The notes below the pieces were generated by a model. It did no database searches. It saw nothing but the letters and a program-made list of their open reading frames with translations, and was not told where the DNA came from. This document shows positions 1 through 11,085 of a stretch of 64,000 bases of DNA, in pieces. The stretch comes from Phoronis australis (taxonomy: Eukaryota; Phoronida; Phoronidae). The stretch is taken from the NCBI GenBank assembly GCA_002633005.1, contig NMRA01000023.1, forward strand, positions 1,112,194 through 1,176,193, in the 5' to 3' direction. How positions within the stretch are numbered: position 1 is the first letter of the stretch; every line of letters begins with the position of its first letter. The translations under genes were made by a program, and so were the position numbers.

Positions 1-53
1 ACCATTCAAAATGGCACTGAATGGGGCTTCAAAAATTTGTTTCTCTTTTACAG

Positions 54-1453
54 TGTAAGGTGGAACAAGACTCCGTCAAAAGATGTGTATGGAAACTTTG
101 AGTTGTTGTGAGTATTACAAACCAGGCTTCCTCCTGTTATGTCCGTTGCAGGTTCATACTTGTTTATTTTGCCCCCCTCTGCATGGTAGCGGGGAGCACA
201 TACCTCTCAGGCTATGAGCTCATCCTAAGTAAGTTGGGTTAGCTTTACCACAGACAGCCACATTACAAGTACACAGTCCCTGATGTTGTGTTAACGTTTC
301 GGCTTTCCCTTTGATTTTGAGCTTTCGTAAGCTCTGAGTGGAATGTTCTTGGGCATTCAGTTATTTCAATCTGCATTTTTTACCATTTAATTTGCAAACG
401 AGGCATCAGTATCTTAATTGACCTGCTTGTATCCAGGCATGTGAAGTAAGTTCAGTCACTGTGAGGAGTAGAATGCCGTACATTATACAGTATGGAAAAT
501 GTTGTTGGTACTATTAATATCTTAAGAAAGAACAAGTTTAATTTTGGTCATGTTTTATATCAACTTGTCTTGTAAGTGTGTGGCATCTCCAGTTCAGTTT
601 GGCAAGGGTGACTACCACATCATACACTATTTAAGTTCACTCATGTGACAAGCAAAAATTCTTGTGAAAATTTTGGGAATTGTAAGGGAGCAATCATTTT
701 CAAAATATATGTTTCATGGAAATAAAGTGTCCAAATATATGCATCTTGTTGCAGAAAAATAGCACAAGAAATTATTATGCATGCGGCCTAAGGTGGTGGA
801 GAACAATTTAGTCACCCTATGACAAATGCCTCACCGATACACATCCTCTATCTTATCTCTTCAAACGATGTGGTTATTTGAAAAATCCATTTTGAAGTGT
901 TAATTGTTTAAACATTATACACAGGCCTGAGAATTTCTGGGACTCATGAATGTATCCAGAACAATCAGTCAATTAAAGTTTCCTTTCTTCTATTCACTTG
1001 ACTGTTTTTATAATATGCAATGCTGTGAAGGAAGGCTTAGTGATGCTGTCATAGTTCTTTGTCAAAACCAGCTACATCAACATGTACAATCATGTATAGG
1101 GTGATTTTAAGCTCTTTAATGTATGGCTGTCCACTCTAAACATTGGGACTAGTGTGGACACTCTATCAAAGGCTCTCTGTCATGAGAATGAAAAATCCTG
1201 CATTGTGTGACATCACAAAACTGAGGAGCAAACTATTGATCTTTCATTAAGTAAATAAATTAACAAACATTGACATTTCATTACTACATGTAGCTTTTTG
1301 TTGATGCTAATTTTCAAATTTTCCCTTTGCAGATATGACGAGGAGTTGGCCCAGTCTGATATCCTGTCCCAAGACATGAAGTCAAAAATGGGTGTAGGTG
1401 CAATGCGACTTGGTAAAGATACCAAAGCACCTGCTAAAGCCACCTGGAAATAA
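54..1453 (+). CDS. 3' end of an unrecognised gene (last two coding exons)
   Basis: Two exons join in phase. Exon 54-107 follows a pyrimidine-rich acceptor ending CAG and is cut by a GTGAGT donor at 108. Exon 1333-1453 follows TTTGCAG and ends in TAA at 1451-1453. The split codon TT|A gives Leu and the frame stays open through both. The C-terminus reads about 57 residues, starting VRWNKTPSKDVYGNF, passing through YDEELAQSD and ending KAPAKATWK: charged, with no membrane segment. Residues upstream lie outside the window. I do not recognise the family. The short, basic, W/Y-containing tail would suit a small structural protein, but that is a guess. The two-exon splice agreement is the main support. 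Confidence 0.6.
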
Positions 1454-2020
1454 ACCTTATTTTGATCAAAATACATGTGACTGTACTATTTTCAAATTAT
1501 ATGTAAATATCAAATTTGTTTATTAATTACTAAATTTTCTGGTATAAGTTTTTAACAATGAACTGTTTAAAAACATTTTTGTGTTTTTATGTATTTTTCT
1601 ATCATACAACTGTCCTGAAAACAGTTGAGTTGATTCACTGTTTAGACCCGGATATAATCTCCTGTCAACAATGGCTGAAAGTTGTCATTTTAAGGCTTGC
1701 TTTGGACCTGTTTATGGTGATAAGTAGGGGGTCTTGGTGCTCAGCAATTACTCATCAGTAACCATAGCAACTGACTGGGTAATGAGAGGGAACTAGCGGC
1801 TGGGTTTGGAGGACAAATTTGTTCTTATGATCCCCCAGGTATTATTGTCTAATTTAATGAATTTAGTACTGTTTTTACTGGAATTTTATTGAATATTCAA
1901 TGTTATGTTACTTTCATGTTGTTTTTGTTTGTAATATTTAAGCAGTCTAAATTTTTAAATTAGGTAAATGCTGAATATTGGCATCGGTGTGCAGTCAAAA
2001 ATAAAGTTCTGAACTCTACT
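1454..2020 (+). other. Probable 3' UTR of the first gene
   Basis: AT-rich non-coding sequence follows the TAA stop. One AATAAA overlaps the stop region (1449-1454), and a better placed one is at 2000-2005, so the transcript probably ends near 2020. The short ORFs here have no splice or homology support. Confidence 0.4.
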
Positions 2021-4970
2021 GTTTCTCTGCAGAATTCATTTTTTGCACCAATAACAGGACTCTGTTGTGGCAGCCACAGCGTACAGAGTTGTTAAAAGTC
2101 TTTCCAATGGTCTCCAGCTCTGGCAACCACATCTCCAGACCACTCAGTTTGTAACTAATAGCAGTCTATGGAGCGTTATTTTGTACTGCTGTTCACGAAC
2201 CATTGTGCGCACACTGTCTAAATTGCCTCGCTGGTATTTTGTTTTCTGTTGATGTCAATCAAAAAAATTATTGAGGGTTGCTCATATTCCTTTTCCATAT
2301 GGGGTGTATGATTTTATCAACCCAAATTTAAATTTATTATTTTATTGATCTCAATCTGGACCTCGTTGTGTCTCGTTTGAGTGACGAGCAGATAAAAACT
2401 CACTGCGTCATGAGGTGGGTCTTGTACTTTTTGGCATTAGGGCTTTCTCTGTTCAATGACTTTACCAGACTGTCGATTCTGAAACTCTGATTACATGGTG
2501 GCTTCTTTTATTAACTGTTGACACAAGTTTTTGTGTGGTATGACAACATGCAGACCAATTATCTACCACGTGATTGCACCCTCTTACCAATCACGGGCTA
2601 TTGGTAAATGCGTTAGGACAGAGTAGATTTTCTTAACAGTTGGGCTGTTTTGGTGATTCAAAAACAAAGTACGAACAGCATTTGATGACAAAGTCAGAAT
2701 TGTTATTGGTTTATGTTCAAACAGTATATAACTTATCTTTTATTTTTACAACACGGCCAAGTCAGACTACATGTAGATATGATCAGGCCTGGATCAGCGC
2801 AATTAACAAACAAAAGAGAGCTGGCCCTGGCCCTACAAAAGGCATAAATACCACAATGGACTAATAATCTTGTAAGACACCGGCTTTACTGATCAACCAG
2901 GCTGAACCTACATGTTCATTAGTTTTATTATCTGATCAAACAAGTTGGGGTCAACATGCCCAACAAAACCAGCTTCAGTACCAGGTTATAAACAACAGTT
3001 GAATTTACATAAAGTTAAAGATTTTCCTTGTTTCGACCTACAATTTAACATGAAAACCATGAAATGGAAGGTTCGACTTGAACCTTGTCAAATTTTTTTC
3101 TTGAAGCAGCTACGAACCGGAACTCCATCCAAAGAGCAAAATTTGTAACTAGACCACGTAGTGCAGAAAATGATATTTGGGGTTGCAAAGAAATGACAAT
3201 AATATGCTAATCCCTTCAGACCTTGCGTGGCAAGTCAACTTGTAGAGCCTGGTTTCAAACAATAACAAATTGCCAGCTCCATTGAAGCCGCGAAATCGCC
3301 TTCAGTTTGAATACGGAAATTTTTACGACCCATTCCATATGGTACGTGATCTAAGTCGAAGTTGGTTTTTAAAGATGGTTTTAAAAAACGCTGCTTTAAG
3401 TCTCTGTCAAGGAAGTAAGATATTGGAGTCTCTTTTAACACTAGATAGGCAATAAAATCAGACTTGTTGGACAGCAGACCCTAAGGTGTGGTCAAAGTGT
3501 CGGATAATAGGAACTCGATAAAACATTTTGCCTGTGGGTGCAGGTGGGTATTGTGGTGAAGGAAATTTCTGTTAAACACTGAGCAAAGTGCATTTTTGTA
3601 CGTAAAGAATGCAGCAATTTACAAATTAAATATCATATATTGAGTTTGGACACAAACTACGCAATATCAGAAATACAGGCAAAACAATACAACAATTAAA
3701 GCATGATAAAACAAATGCAGATAACACAAATGCAAACGGCTGCTTGCAAAACAAGAAATATAAGACAAGTTTTAGTCAAGTCAAAAATAAAAGCGCTAAC
3801 TTAAGCATACTTTGCACGCAACTAAAATCATTTTGTAAGTCATACACTTGTATTGTTACAAGAAATTAACCAGCGACTAGATTAGTGTCCTTAGGATGAC
3901 ACAGTGTGGACAACTTGGTGCAAATCTACTTCAATCTGTACTTTAAGTACTTCCAGTGCACGTACTATACAGTGTAGTCAAATCTTGTTACAACAGACAC
4001 TCTTTAGTGCATTAACAGTGATATCATGTACAAACTTCAAGTCCTGGACAGGTGTACATGTAACCCAGAATATATACATGTATGTCTACCCTGGTTACAA
4101 CGTCGTTTTAAACGTACAAATTTCAAATGTCCCGTGATGTATGTAGCAACCAGGTGGATATGTACAAAATTTGTTCAGATTGACAGCCACATTGAACTAA
4201 ATTCCCAACACAAAATTTTAAGAAATTTCACCTTCAAGCAAATGTGCATTCCATTTCTAACTCCCACCCATTTTAGTTTCTCGACCCTTGGCAAAAACAC
4301 AACAAATACTGCAATTTGCAGATTTCATTTTCAGGAAATGATGCAACCACATGACTTAAGTCCTATGCCTATGGTAAGAGTTCACTATACTAGCATATAC
4401 GAGAACTCTTGATACAATAACCCAACAATTAAATGGCAAACACATGTCATAGCCTTTTCGGTTTCCATGACAAGCACACGAGTGACTTTAAACTCAGAAC
4501 AATACAGGCGTGCAAGACTGGCAGATTCGACAAAACAGTTCTATTATCATGGAGACATTATGCACCTTACCATTTCCGTAACCATTTGAATATCCCATGG
4601 TGCAAATTGTGTGAAATCCAACAGCCTAAATGTGAAGCATGCACGCCAATTTCTCATCGCTGTAATTGCTTGGTGAACATATAGTGATAATTGTGGATAT
4701 GGAGTAGGTTGAAAATTGCCACCTTTTTTTTCGCCGTAAATCACTCAACCATGTCCAGTAAGTATTGTGACATGCTGCTGGGGAATAACACTATATGATG
4801 AGGGCTATGTGAGCCCCCGAGGTACGTCATGAGAGCAAATGCCACCTATTTGCAGACATTTTTGTTTTTACACATTTTACAAGTTGCCAAAGAATACAAC
4901 TACTCCATATAAATCATGACCACTTTAAGTATGATGCATGTATTACAATGGGTGCAAGTCGGTTGGCAGT
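2021..4970. other. Intergenic, no gene seen
   Basis: No exon with coherent splice sites or a recognisable protein family was seen on either strand. The longest open stretch (4026-4412, +) is low in charged residues and matches nothing I know. The right part contains one copy of an interspersed repeat (4706-4862). Confidence 0.4.
4706..4862 (+). repeat. Interspersed repeat X, copy 1
   Basis: This segment aligns over about 150 bases with the reverse complement of 27021-27194. Shared blocks include GTAGGTTGAAAATTG, AAATCACT, GTGTCCAGTAA (with one change), TGACATG.TGCTGGGG and GGGCTATGTGAGCCCC. The two copies lie 22 kb apart in opposite orientation, as expected of a dispersed mobile element. No coding capacity is seen. 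Confidence 0.7.
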
Positions 4971-4976
4971 TTTATT
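4971..4976 (-). promoter_or_regulatory. Candidate polyadenylation signal of the zinc-finger gene
   Basis: TTTATT on + reads AATAAA on -, about 360 bases past the TGA stop of the Ikaros-like gene. It is the first well-placed AATAAA downstream of that stop that I noticed. Confidence 0.3.
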
Positions 4977-5332
4977 TCTGCTTGTTCAAAGTTGCTTAAA
5001 ATCTACTATTAAGTCAATCTCTGTTTCATATATTAAATCTCGCTCAAACAGTAAAGCTTGGCAACACTTTTGGCAAAAGCAATAAAGTGAAAATCTGTCA
5101 AAAAAGCACAGGCAAGAGGGCAAGGTTGCCAGTACAGTGGATATGCTGGAGATCGACGGAGGCAAAAACAACAAACAGCAAACAAACATTCAAACGAAAG
5201 TGAAATGCTTAAACACCAGTTTACAGTTAGGTAGTTATCCAAACATGCTTCAGAATTACCCTCAATAACCAGCGAGATGATGTTTAACCAATTGTTGATA
5301 GCGTAGTTGTAAGTGGGGATCAATAACACTAC

Positions 5333-6484
5333 TCAACGATGATTGAGATAATGAGCGACAAAGTTATATTTATCAGTAGCATGATGGCCACAGAGATTGC
5401 ATTTCAGGGGGTCCTCCATGTTATGCAGACTTCTATGCATCAGATACATGGCACATTCTGCAAAGTAGATACTGCAGTGTGCGCACTCAAACAGGCGATC
5501 GCTAGCCACATTAGTCGATACAATTGACTCTGGCACCACGGAACTAGATGGAAGATCTCCCAACTGACCCATTCTGGATGAACGACAGCCGTAACTTTTC
5601 TGATATTTACCCCTCAGCTTTCCCAGCAGAGAATGCACAGGAGAAACAGCTGGGTAATCCTCACTTTGCTGGCGATTGTCCCGCTCTTGTAAGAAATTGA
5701 TGGATAAGCTTCGTCGAGAGAAATCCGTGGAGTTTACATCAGGTGATACGAATGAAGAGCCCATGCTAATGGATGCTGCAGGCCGGGAATTCCTCAAAAC
5801 ATCAGGCGTCGCTCTCTGCATATCAACAGGTGGGGTTACCGAGCCCGATGACTGAATGTCACTCACAGAAACTCCGTCCGAATTGGCAATATCACCATTG
5901 ACCTCCTCTTCATCGCCCCCCTCTGGAGAAGAAGCCATGTCTGATTCTTGCTTCACAACCCCTGCACAGGACAAATCAACGCCACTAATCATACTGGCAG
6001 CTGACTGTAGAGGGATTGTTGAATCTGCAAGGGTCTGCATGTGTTGCACCTGTGAGTAATTAGTTCTCACATTTACAGAGCTTACAGCCACTGGTGCAAC
6101 AGGTCCATAACTTTTAGCCACTCTAGTTGAAGGCCGTCTCGCATGTTTCTTAAGAAAATGTTTGCGTAAATTACTTTGACACGTACTGGAAAATGGACAA
6201 AGCCCACATTTAAAGCCGTTTGTCACATCTTCTTGAGACAAGTGTCGAATCTTCTTATGTCGGTTCAGATCGCTGTTAGAAGCCGTCGAATAGGGACAAT
6301 GCGGGCATTTGTATATCCGGCCGGCATCACCAAGATGGCGCCGCATATGAGTGACCAGGTTGGTTTTGTAGCGGGTGGTAAATTTGCACATAGTACACTG
6401 AAAGTTCCGTGCAGAGTTCGGTGGCACACTTGCCGGAACCAGCAAATTTCCATCAGCCAACAACTGGTCAGTATTAGCAGCCAT
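5333..6484 (-). CDS. Ikaros/Hunchback-like C2H2 zinc-finger transcription factor
   Basis: A 383-residue protein is encoded in one uninterrupted exon. Three N-terminal C2H2 fingers have ligands C30/C33/H46/H50, C60/C63/H76/H81 and C93/C96/H109/H114. A long Ser/Pro-rich linker with an acidic EGGDEEEVNGD patch follows. Two C-terminal fingers, C334/C337/H350/H354 and C362/C365/H378/H382, end one residue before the stop. In the Ikaros family (IKZF1-5) and Hunchback the N-terminal fingers bind DNA, and the closely spaced C-terminal pair (here FECAHC, then CNLCG) mediates dimerisation. The 3+2 layout is Ikaros-like. It differs from Ikaros/Aiolos/Helios/Eos in having three rather than four N-terminal fingers, and so is nearer Pegasus or the deuterostome Ikaros-family-like genes. 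Start: the ATG at 6484 has a good context (AAGATGG) and an in-frame TAA lies upstream at 6545-6547. Role in nuclear transcription is inferred from the family. Confidence 0.85.
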   Translation of the reverse strand: MAANTDQLLADGNLLVPASVPPNSARNFQCTMCKFTTRYKTNLVTHMRRHLGDAGRIYKCPHCPYSTASNSDLNRHKKIRHLSQEDVTNGFKCGLCPFSSTCQSNLRKHFLKKHARRPSTRVAKSYGPVAPVAVSSVNVRTNYSQVQHMQTLADSTIPLQSAASMISGVDLSCAGVVKQESDMASSPEGGDEEEVNGDIANSDGVSVSDIQSSGSVTPPVDMQRATPDVLRNSRPAASISMGSSFVSPDVNSTDFSRRSLSINFLQERDNRQQSEDYPAVSPVHSLLGKLRGKYQKSYGCRSSRMGQLGDLPSSSVVPESIVSTNVASDRLFECAHCSIYFAECAMYLMHRSLHNMEDPLKCNLCGHHATDKYNFVAHYLNHR

Positions 6485-6574
6485 CTTGGAAAGAAAGTTT
6501 ACTGTTACACTATACACTCGAGGAGTCTTCACGCTATACTCTGGTTATAACTCTCTTTTCCTACCAGGGATTGT
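6485..6574 (-). other. 5' UTR part of the zinc-finger exon, with upstream splice acceptor
   Basis: On the minus strand a pyrimidine-rich tract (TTTTTTCTGTTTGTTTTCAG) ends at 6575, a textbook 3' splice site. The coding exon therefore probably starts at 6574 and at least one non-coding 5' exon lies upstream. The leader has an in-frame stop, so it does not extend the protein. Confidence 0.55.
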
Positions 6575-8683
6575 CTGAAAACAAACAGAAAAAAATGTTT
6601 AGCTCCAAGTCCACGGTTACTTGTAAGTCTTATTGCTTCCATGCTACTGCAGGTTATAAGTGGTTCTAAGTTGACATATTTTTAGATTTTCTGCAACAAT
6701 TCTGCCTGTTGAACATATTGCCTTTAACAATCATCTAATGTAAATCTTCATTGGTTTTCATAAAAAGCTCGAATATTTCAAAGTTTTGTTGAAAATATGC
6801 CACCAAGATACTCTATTTTTGATATTAAATGAATATGCTACAGTCTGTCATTGCTGTCCATAGAGGATTTTGATTAATTAATTTTGATTATTCTTGCTGT
6901 CGACAGATTCAAAGGTTTTGAAGCTAATAGTCAGTGGAAACGACAAGGTCATTTTCAAAACGGTTGTTGCATAATATGTATTTGACAACCAACTGTTGAA
7001 TTGATCATCTATTTTCTGTTAGTCAGTAACATGTCCAGATGCCACAGAAGCAATTAAGTGAGGGAGAACATATGTAGTGGAACTGTAGAAGACTTAGAAA
7101 TTGCGTATTTGATGGCTCGTTAAGTTTGGTATTTTTTAGTGTAGTGCTAGTTATTATTTTAGTAATAGCATTGTATTTCCATAATTTCAATGAGTAGACA
7201 TGAGAGAAAATGGAACAAGGAGTAGCTTGACTCACACAACAATGCTGGTTTCAAGTCCTGGCAGTGAACACGTGGATTTTACACCAAATGACCAAATAAG
7301 GTAGCCAAAGCCCCTAATTAGGGCAAGCAAAAGAAAACACCAATTCCCCTACCAGTATAAGGAAAACAGTGTCATTAAGTAGATACTGACTTCTCATTTG
7401 CATACCATTTTATTTTTTGAAATCCAATGTCATTGAATGCTTCTGGAGTTATTTAATAAATCAAAAGTCAAAATCTACTATTGAGAATTTCCTTACGTTC
7501 GTGGTGAAATTGTCATCAATTTAAAAAGCCTCCAAAATGGCAAATGAAACACCTTTAAAAATTTCAAGGCAAATGTGTTGGTAAGTTCAAAAATTTGTAA
7601 TGGGAAATTTGTGGTCCATTTTTCTCTAAACCAAGATGACAATTTTTTTCCAAGCAGCTGACGGACATAAAATAAAAGCCACAGCATAAAATTTGCATTT
7701 TTTCATGTGAGAGAATAATGCAAATTATGCAACAGAGTTACCTTTCACCCAAAAGCAAACTTAGACACATGTTTTGAAATCTGAATGACTAATGTCTTTG
7801 AAAATGTCAGAACATTTTAGCTATTACTGTAGTAATGGTTCAGAAATTTTGCTAAGCATAGGCCAAAAGTGTGGGTCTGATTTTTTTTTCAAAATGTTCG
7901 ATCGATTTTACTACATAGTCCAGATATTTGTGCAATTCATTTCTGAGAATAGTGCTAGATAGAATTTGCTCCAGTGTTCTCCACAACCGAAAATCGAAAC
8001 AGACTTCAAACATGTGCTGTAAGTGCCAACCCCCTACTTATGACAAATTTCATTTAAGCACCTACTGCTCAGATTAGTGTCCACCTGTAATTTCCAGTGC
8101 TTTAAAAATGTCCGTGTTGTTGAAAGTGACACTGAAGTCAACCACAGTCTCTCATGCTTTCTTCAAAAGAAATACTATTTTCCCACATTTCTAAGAGCCA
8201 AATCGCAACCGAGCTCTCATCCGAAGCTGAGGTGGCAGGCACTCCACACATAACATTTTGAGGCTTATTTTTTCAGATATGGAACAGACTCAGTGTCAGG
8301 TTCACATGGCATTTTTCACAGACACAATTTTTCCAAACATAGCAAGTATTTAGGGACATGAAATGTTTCTAAAGTCTGAGTTACGTATAATTCACAACAG
8401 AAGCTGCGTCTAAAGGCATGTGATAATACTGGTCTGGTCGAATATTCTTGTTTAAAGGTAAAGGTCATGACATGTTGATAACTAATGGCAGGTCAGTCCT
8501 TGAATTTTGGCAGGTATTTTACAACTTATATGTCCAGTCCTATTTCAAATTGTGTAATACTCCACTGAAATGCACGTGTCGCTTAGAGAGGGCCAATTTA
8601 ACTTTCGTGTCGGCAACTAGCCTGACAGTTAGGGCGAATCCTTTGAACTTAACGTTTGTGGACTTCACCTTCAGACCAGGGTG

Positions 8684-8745
8684 ACTGTTTAGCTCAGCAG
8701 TTAAGTGTCCAAGTAGGGTCAATGCTCACATCCCGAGTTCCAAGC
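8684..8745 (+). repeat. Degenerate tRNA-like SINE head
   Basis: TTTAGCTCAGCAG resembles a tRNA D-arm / A box and is followed about 35 bases later by a weak B box (CGAGTTCCAAG). No acceptor stem can be paired, so this is a decayed pol III-derived repeat rather than a tRNA gene. Confidence 0.35.
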
Positions 8746-8885
8746 TCACCAATTTAGACACCATCCAAGATGTTATTGCTGTTAATTCGTGTAAAACCAT
8801 TATCTAAAATGAGTGAAAAGGGTGTTGTAGATGTGCTTCCCATGAATAAAATGAGCCTCTGTTAGCCACTCGCTAACTGGCAACA

Positions 8886-8960
8886 GCCTATTAGCTGAAT
8901 GGTTAGCATGCTCGCCGGTTTTATGGGGGTCCCTGGTTCGATTCCCGGGTCAGGAAACCT
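8886..8960 (+). repeat. tRNA-derived SINE head
   Basis: A good A box (TTAGCTGAATGG, 8891-8902) and a perfect B box (GGTTCGATTCC, 8935-8945) are spaced as in tRNA genes, with a near-paired T-arm. The acceptor-stem ends do not pair and no CCA or terminator context is seen, so a SINE head is more likely than a working tRNA. Confidence 0.55.
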
Positions 8961-9617
8961 CGGCTATTACTACAGTCAATGGGTATTTTTGACAATTATT
9001 AAGATGGCGCATGATGTTCCAAAATAGAACTCCCTTTGACCCTCATTTATGTCGCTTGACCACCACGACTACGTTCACGATGGAAAATTAAAGTCATTGT
9101 GGCATTGTGGCTGCCTCTATAGCGAAGTTTGGTTGACTGATTTTCAAAATATCCTGACAGATTTTGACACCTCAGGACAAATGTCAAGAACCTAGAGAAA
9201 ATGGTAAAATTTCTGATGGTTAGAGAAATTAAAAAGTCATCAAGTCTCTAACAACAACACAGGCAGTCATGCCCATGCGGCATGCCTGGCCTGGGTTTGT
9301 GTCTTTGCCTTTGAGTTTGGCTTTGCTTTGTGGCCCAAGTTTTTAGGGGCCCAATTCCAAATCAGCACAAATTGGTAATGTACTTTGCCCAACTGAACAC
9401 TTTACCCAACATCGTGGCAGACTCTAAATATACTGTGAACCGTATCATTACTTACTAGGCCTACGGGTGCAAATTAACACAGACGCACAGTGTTGAATAA
9501 AATCTTCATTTTTGCCGGAAGTTCAATTGCGGAAGTTGTTGGTCCTGTTGTTACATGCTTTCGACAACTACAGTACTTGACCCGGAGGACAGCCTGGGTT
9601 ATCGCACAGGCGTAGTA

Positions 9618-9928
9618 TATTGGGGACGATCAGAAGCTGAGGGCGCCTGTGGGTTATCGGCGTTATCGGTATATTGCTCTTCATCTAGATGTTTTTAGAA
9701 TTTAATATTACTGTCTGTTCCGCCTTGTTCAAGCTGTTATAAAAACCCACCCTTTTAGAAAGATAGCTCAACTAAAAAGGACTGGATTGGAAGGGTTCTG
9801 TGATTATGATGGAAAAGTCGTCATTGACCATTGACATTCATTTGTTGACTAGTTAGCGTTTTTCCGTAAATTTTACATGCAGCAAGTTGTACCCACAGGC
9901 TTCCTCAGCTTCTGATCGTCCCCAATAC
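9618..9928. mobile_element. MITE with ~37-bp terminal inverted repeats
   Basis: The left end (9618-9654) begins TATTGGGGACGATCAGAAGC and continues TGAGG..GCCTGTGGGT. The right end (9891-9928) is its reverse complement with about three differences. The roughly 240 bp between them are AT-rich and non-coding. Long inverted termini, small size and no ORF fit a non-autonomous DNA transposon. The superfamily is not identified and I did not find a clear target duplication. Confidence 0.65.
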
Positions 9929-9975
9929 ACCGTGTATTGGGGACGATCAGAAGCTGAGGACACCTGTGGTTGTAC
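9891..9975. repeat. Long hairpin made of two facing MITE termini
   Basis: The right terminus of the MITE is followed at once by another terminus in the opposite orientation (9930-9972). The central arms CCCAATACAC and GTGTATTGGG are perfect and separated by one base. Including outer parts, the arms are about 40 bases each with few mismatches. It may reflect a nested or partial second insertion. Confidence 0.65.
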
Positions 9976-10679
9976 CTGAAAATTGGCCAAATAATCATAA
10001 TCATTTGGACTTCAAACTTTTTAACCCAACACACCTAAACGAAATAATTATACAACTCTTCTGTTAAGTTCTGTTGTCATTTCATGGGCGAATTCTGGCA
10101 GACCTTGACAGTCTCTACTGCAGTAAGCCTACTACTAGTACCGCCAGTAGAGGCAATGGAGCTTCAGCTCTATTGGTGCTTCATACGCCGGAACCTATTC
10201 GGCAAATTATAACTAAAACATCAAAGTCACGTTGTTATAAATACCTTTTGCGCATAAAGGGAAACCTTAAGAGGCCGTCGATGTATTCCTTCCGACTTGA
10301 ACAAATACACGTGTCCGTTATCAAACTTTTTCTTCGAGCATTCCCTCGTTCTCAAACTCGGATAGCTATAATAAAGCTATATCATTGGAACAATTCCAGT
10401 TTTGCAGCTTAAGGTCTATAAGATAAAAGCTTTTGGCACATTTGCGTGCACAACATCGTCCAAGGTGCTGTTTTTCAATAATTTATTTTACGTCACATAA
10501 TGAACATTTATCCACTTCACTTTACATTACTATGTTATGTCATGGGTGGATACTGACCACTGCATATGCTAATGTTCGGTTTAAAAGTTTTTCTGTGAAA
10601 CAATTACTTAAAGCGGTGGTAAGTCAGACAAAATTTGCTTCTTTGCACTATTATTCGGCCCATTTACATCATTAGATTT

Positions 10680-11085
10680 TGCACTTTCTATTATTTCCAT
10701 CTTCCATGACTAGATTTTACGTAAACTTGTAATCAATGTTATTCCAGTCTATACTATTTTTAATTTCCCACAAATTTCTCATCTGTACCATTATTCCTTA
10801 GTATTTGCTGTTTTGCATTATTCCCTTCTGTATCATTATTAGAATAAACCTAAATTTGTAATCAATATTCCAGTCTGTACTATGTTTAAATTTCCACAAA
10901 TTTGCCGTCTATACCATTATTCCATTCTATACTATTATTAATTTTTTATGAAAATGTTCGGTCTATACTTTTCTAATGGCAAAAATGTTGGGTCTATACT
11001 ATTATTAGATTCTCTACTATTATTAAAAATCATGAAATTCTCCAGTCTTTACTATTATTGCTGTCTCTACAACTATTCGGAACTC
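10680..11085 (+). repeat. AT-rich imperfect tandem repeat (TCTATACTATTATTA-type)
   Basis: Variants of CAGTCTATACTATTATTA and ATTTCCACAAATTTG recur many times in 400 bases, with irregular spacing of roughly 30-60 bases. It looks like a degenerate minisatellite. No coding signal. Confidence 0.55.

Noticed and set aside
4026-4412. 128-residue open frame on +
   Set aside because: No family resemblance, poor coding character and no splice context; it lies in non-coding DNA past the zinc-finger 3' end.
6485-6532. Extension of the zinc-finger protein by 16 residues upstream
   Set aside because: It would need a GTG start; the first ATG in frame is at 6484, with good context and an upstream in-frame stop.
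8886-8960. Functional tRNA gene
   Set aside because: A and B boxes are good but the acceptor stem does not pair and the T-arm has a mismatch; a SINE head fits better.
10074-10412. 112-residue frame on +
   Set aside because: Starts at TTG, resembles nothing, and is flanked by repeats.
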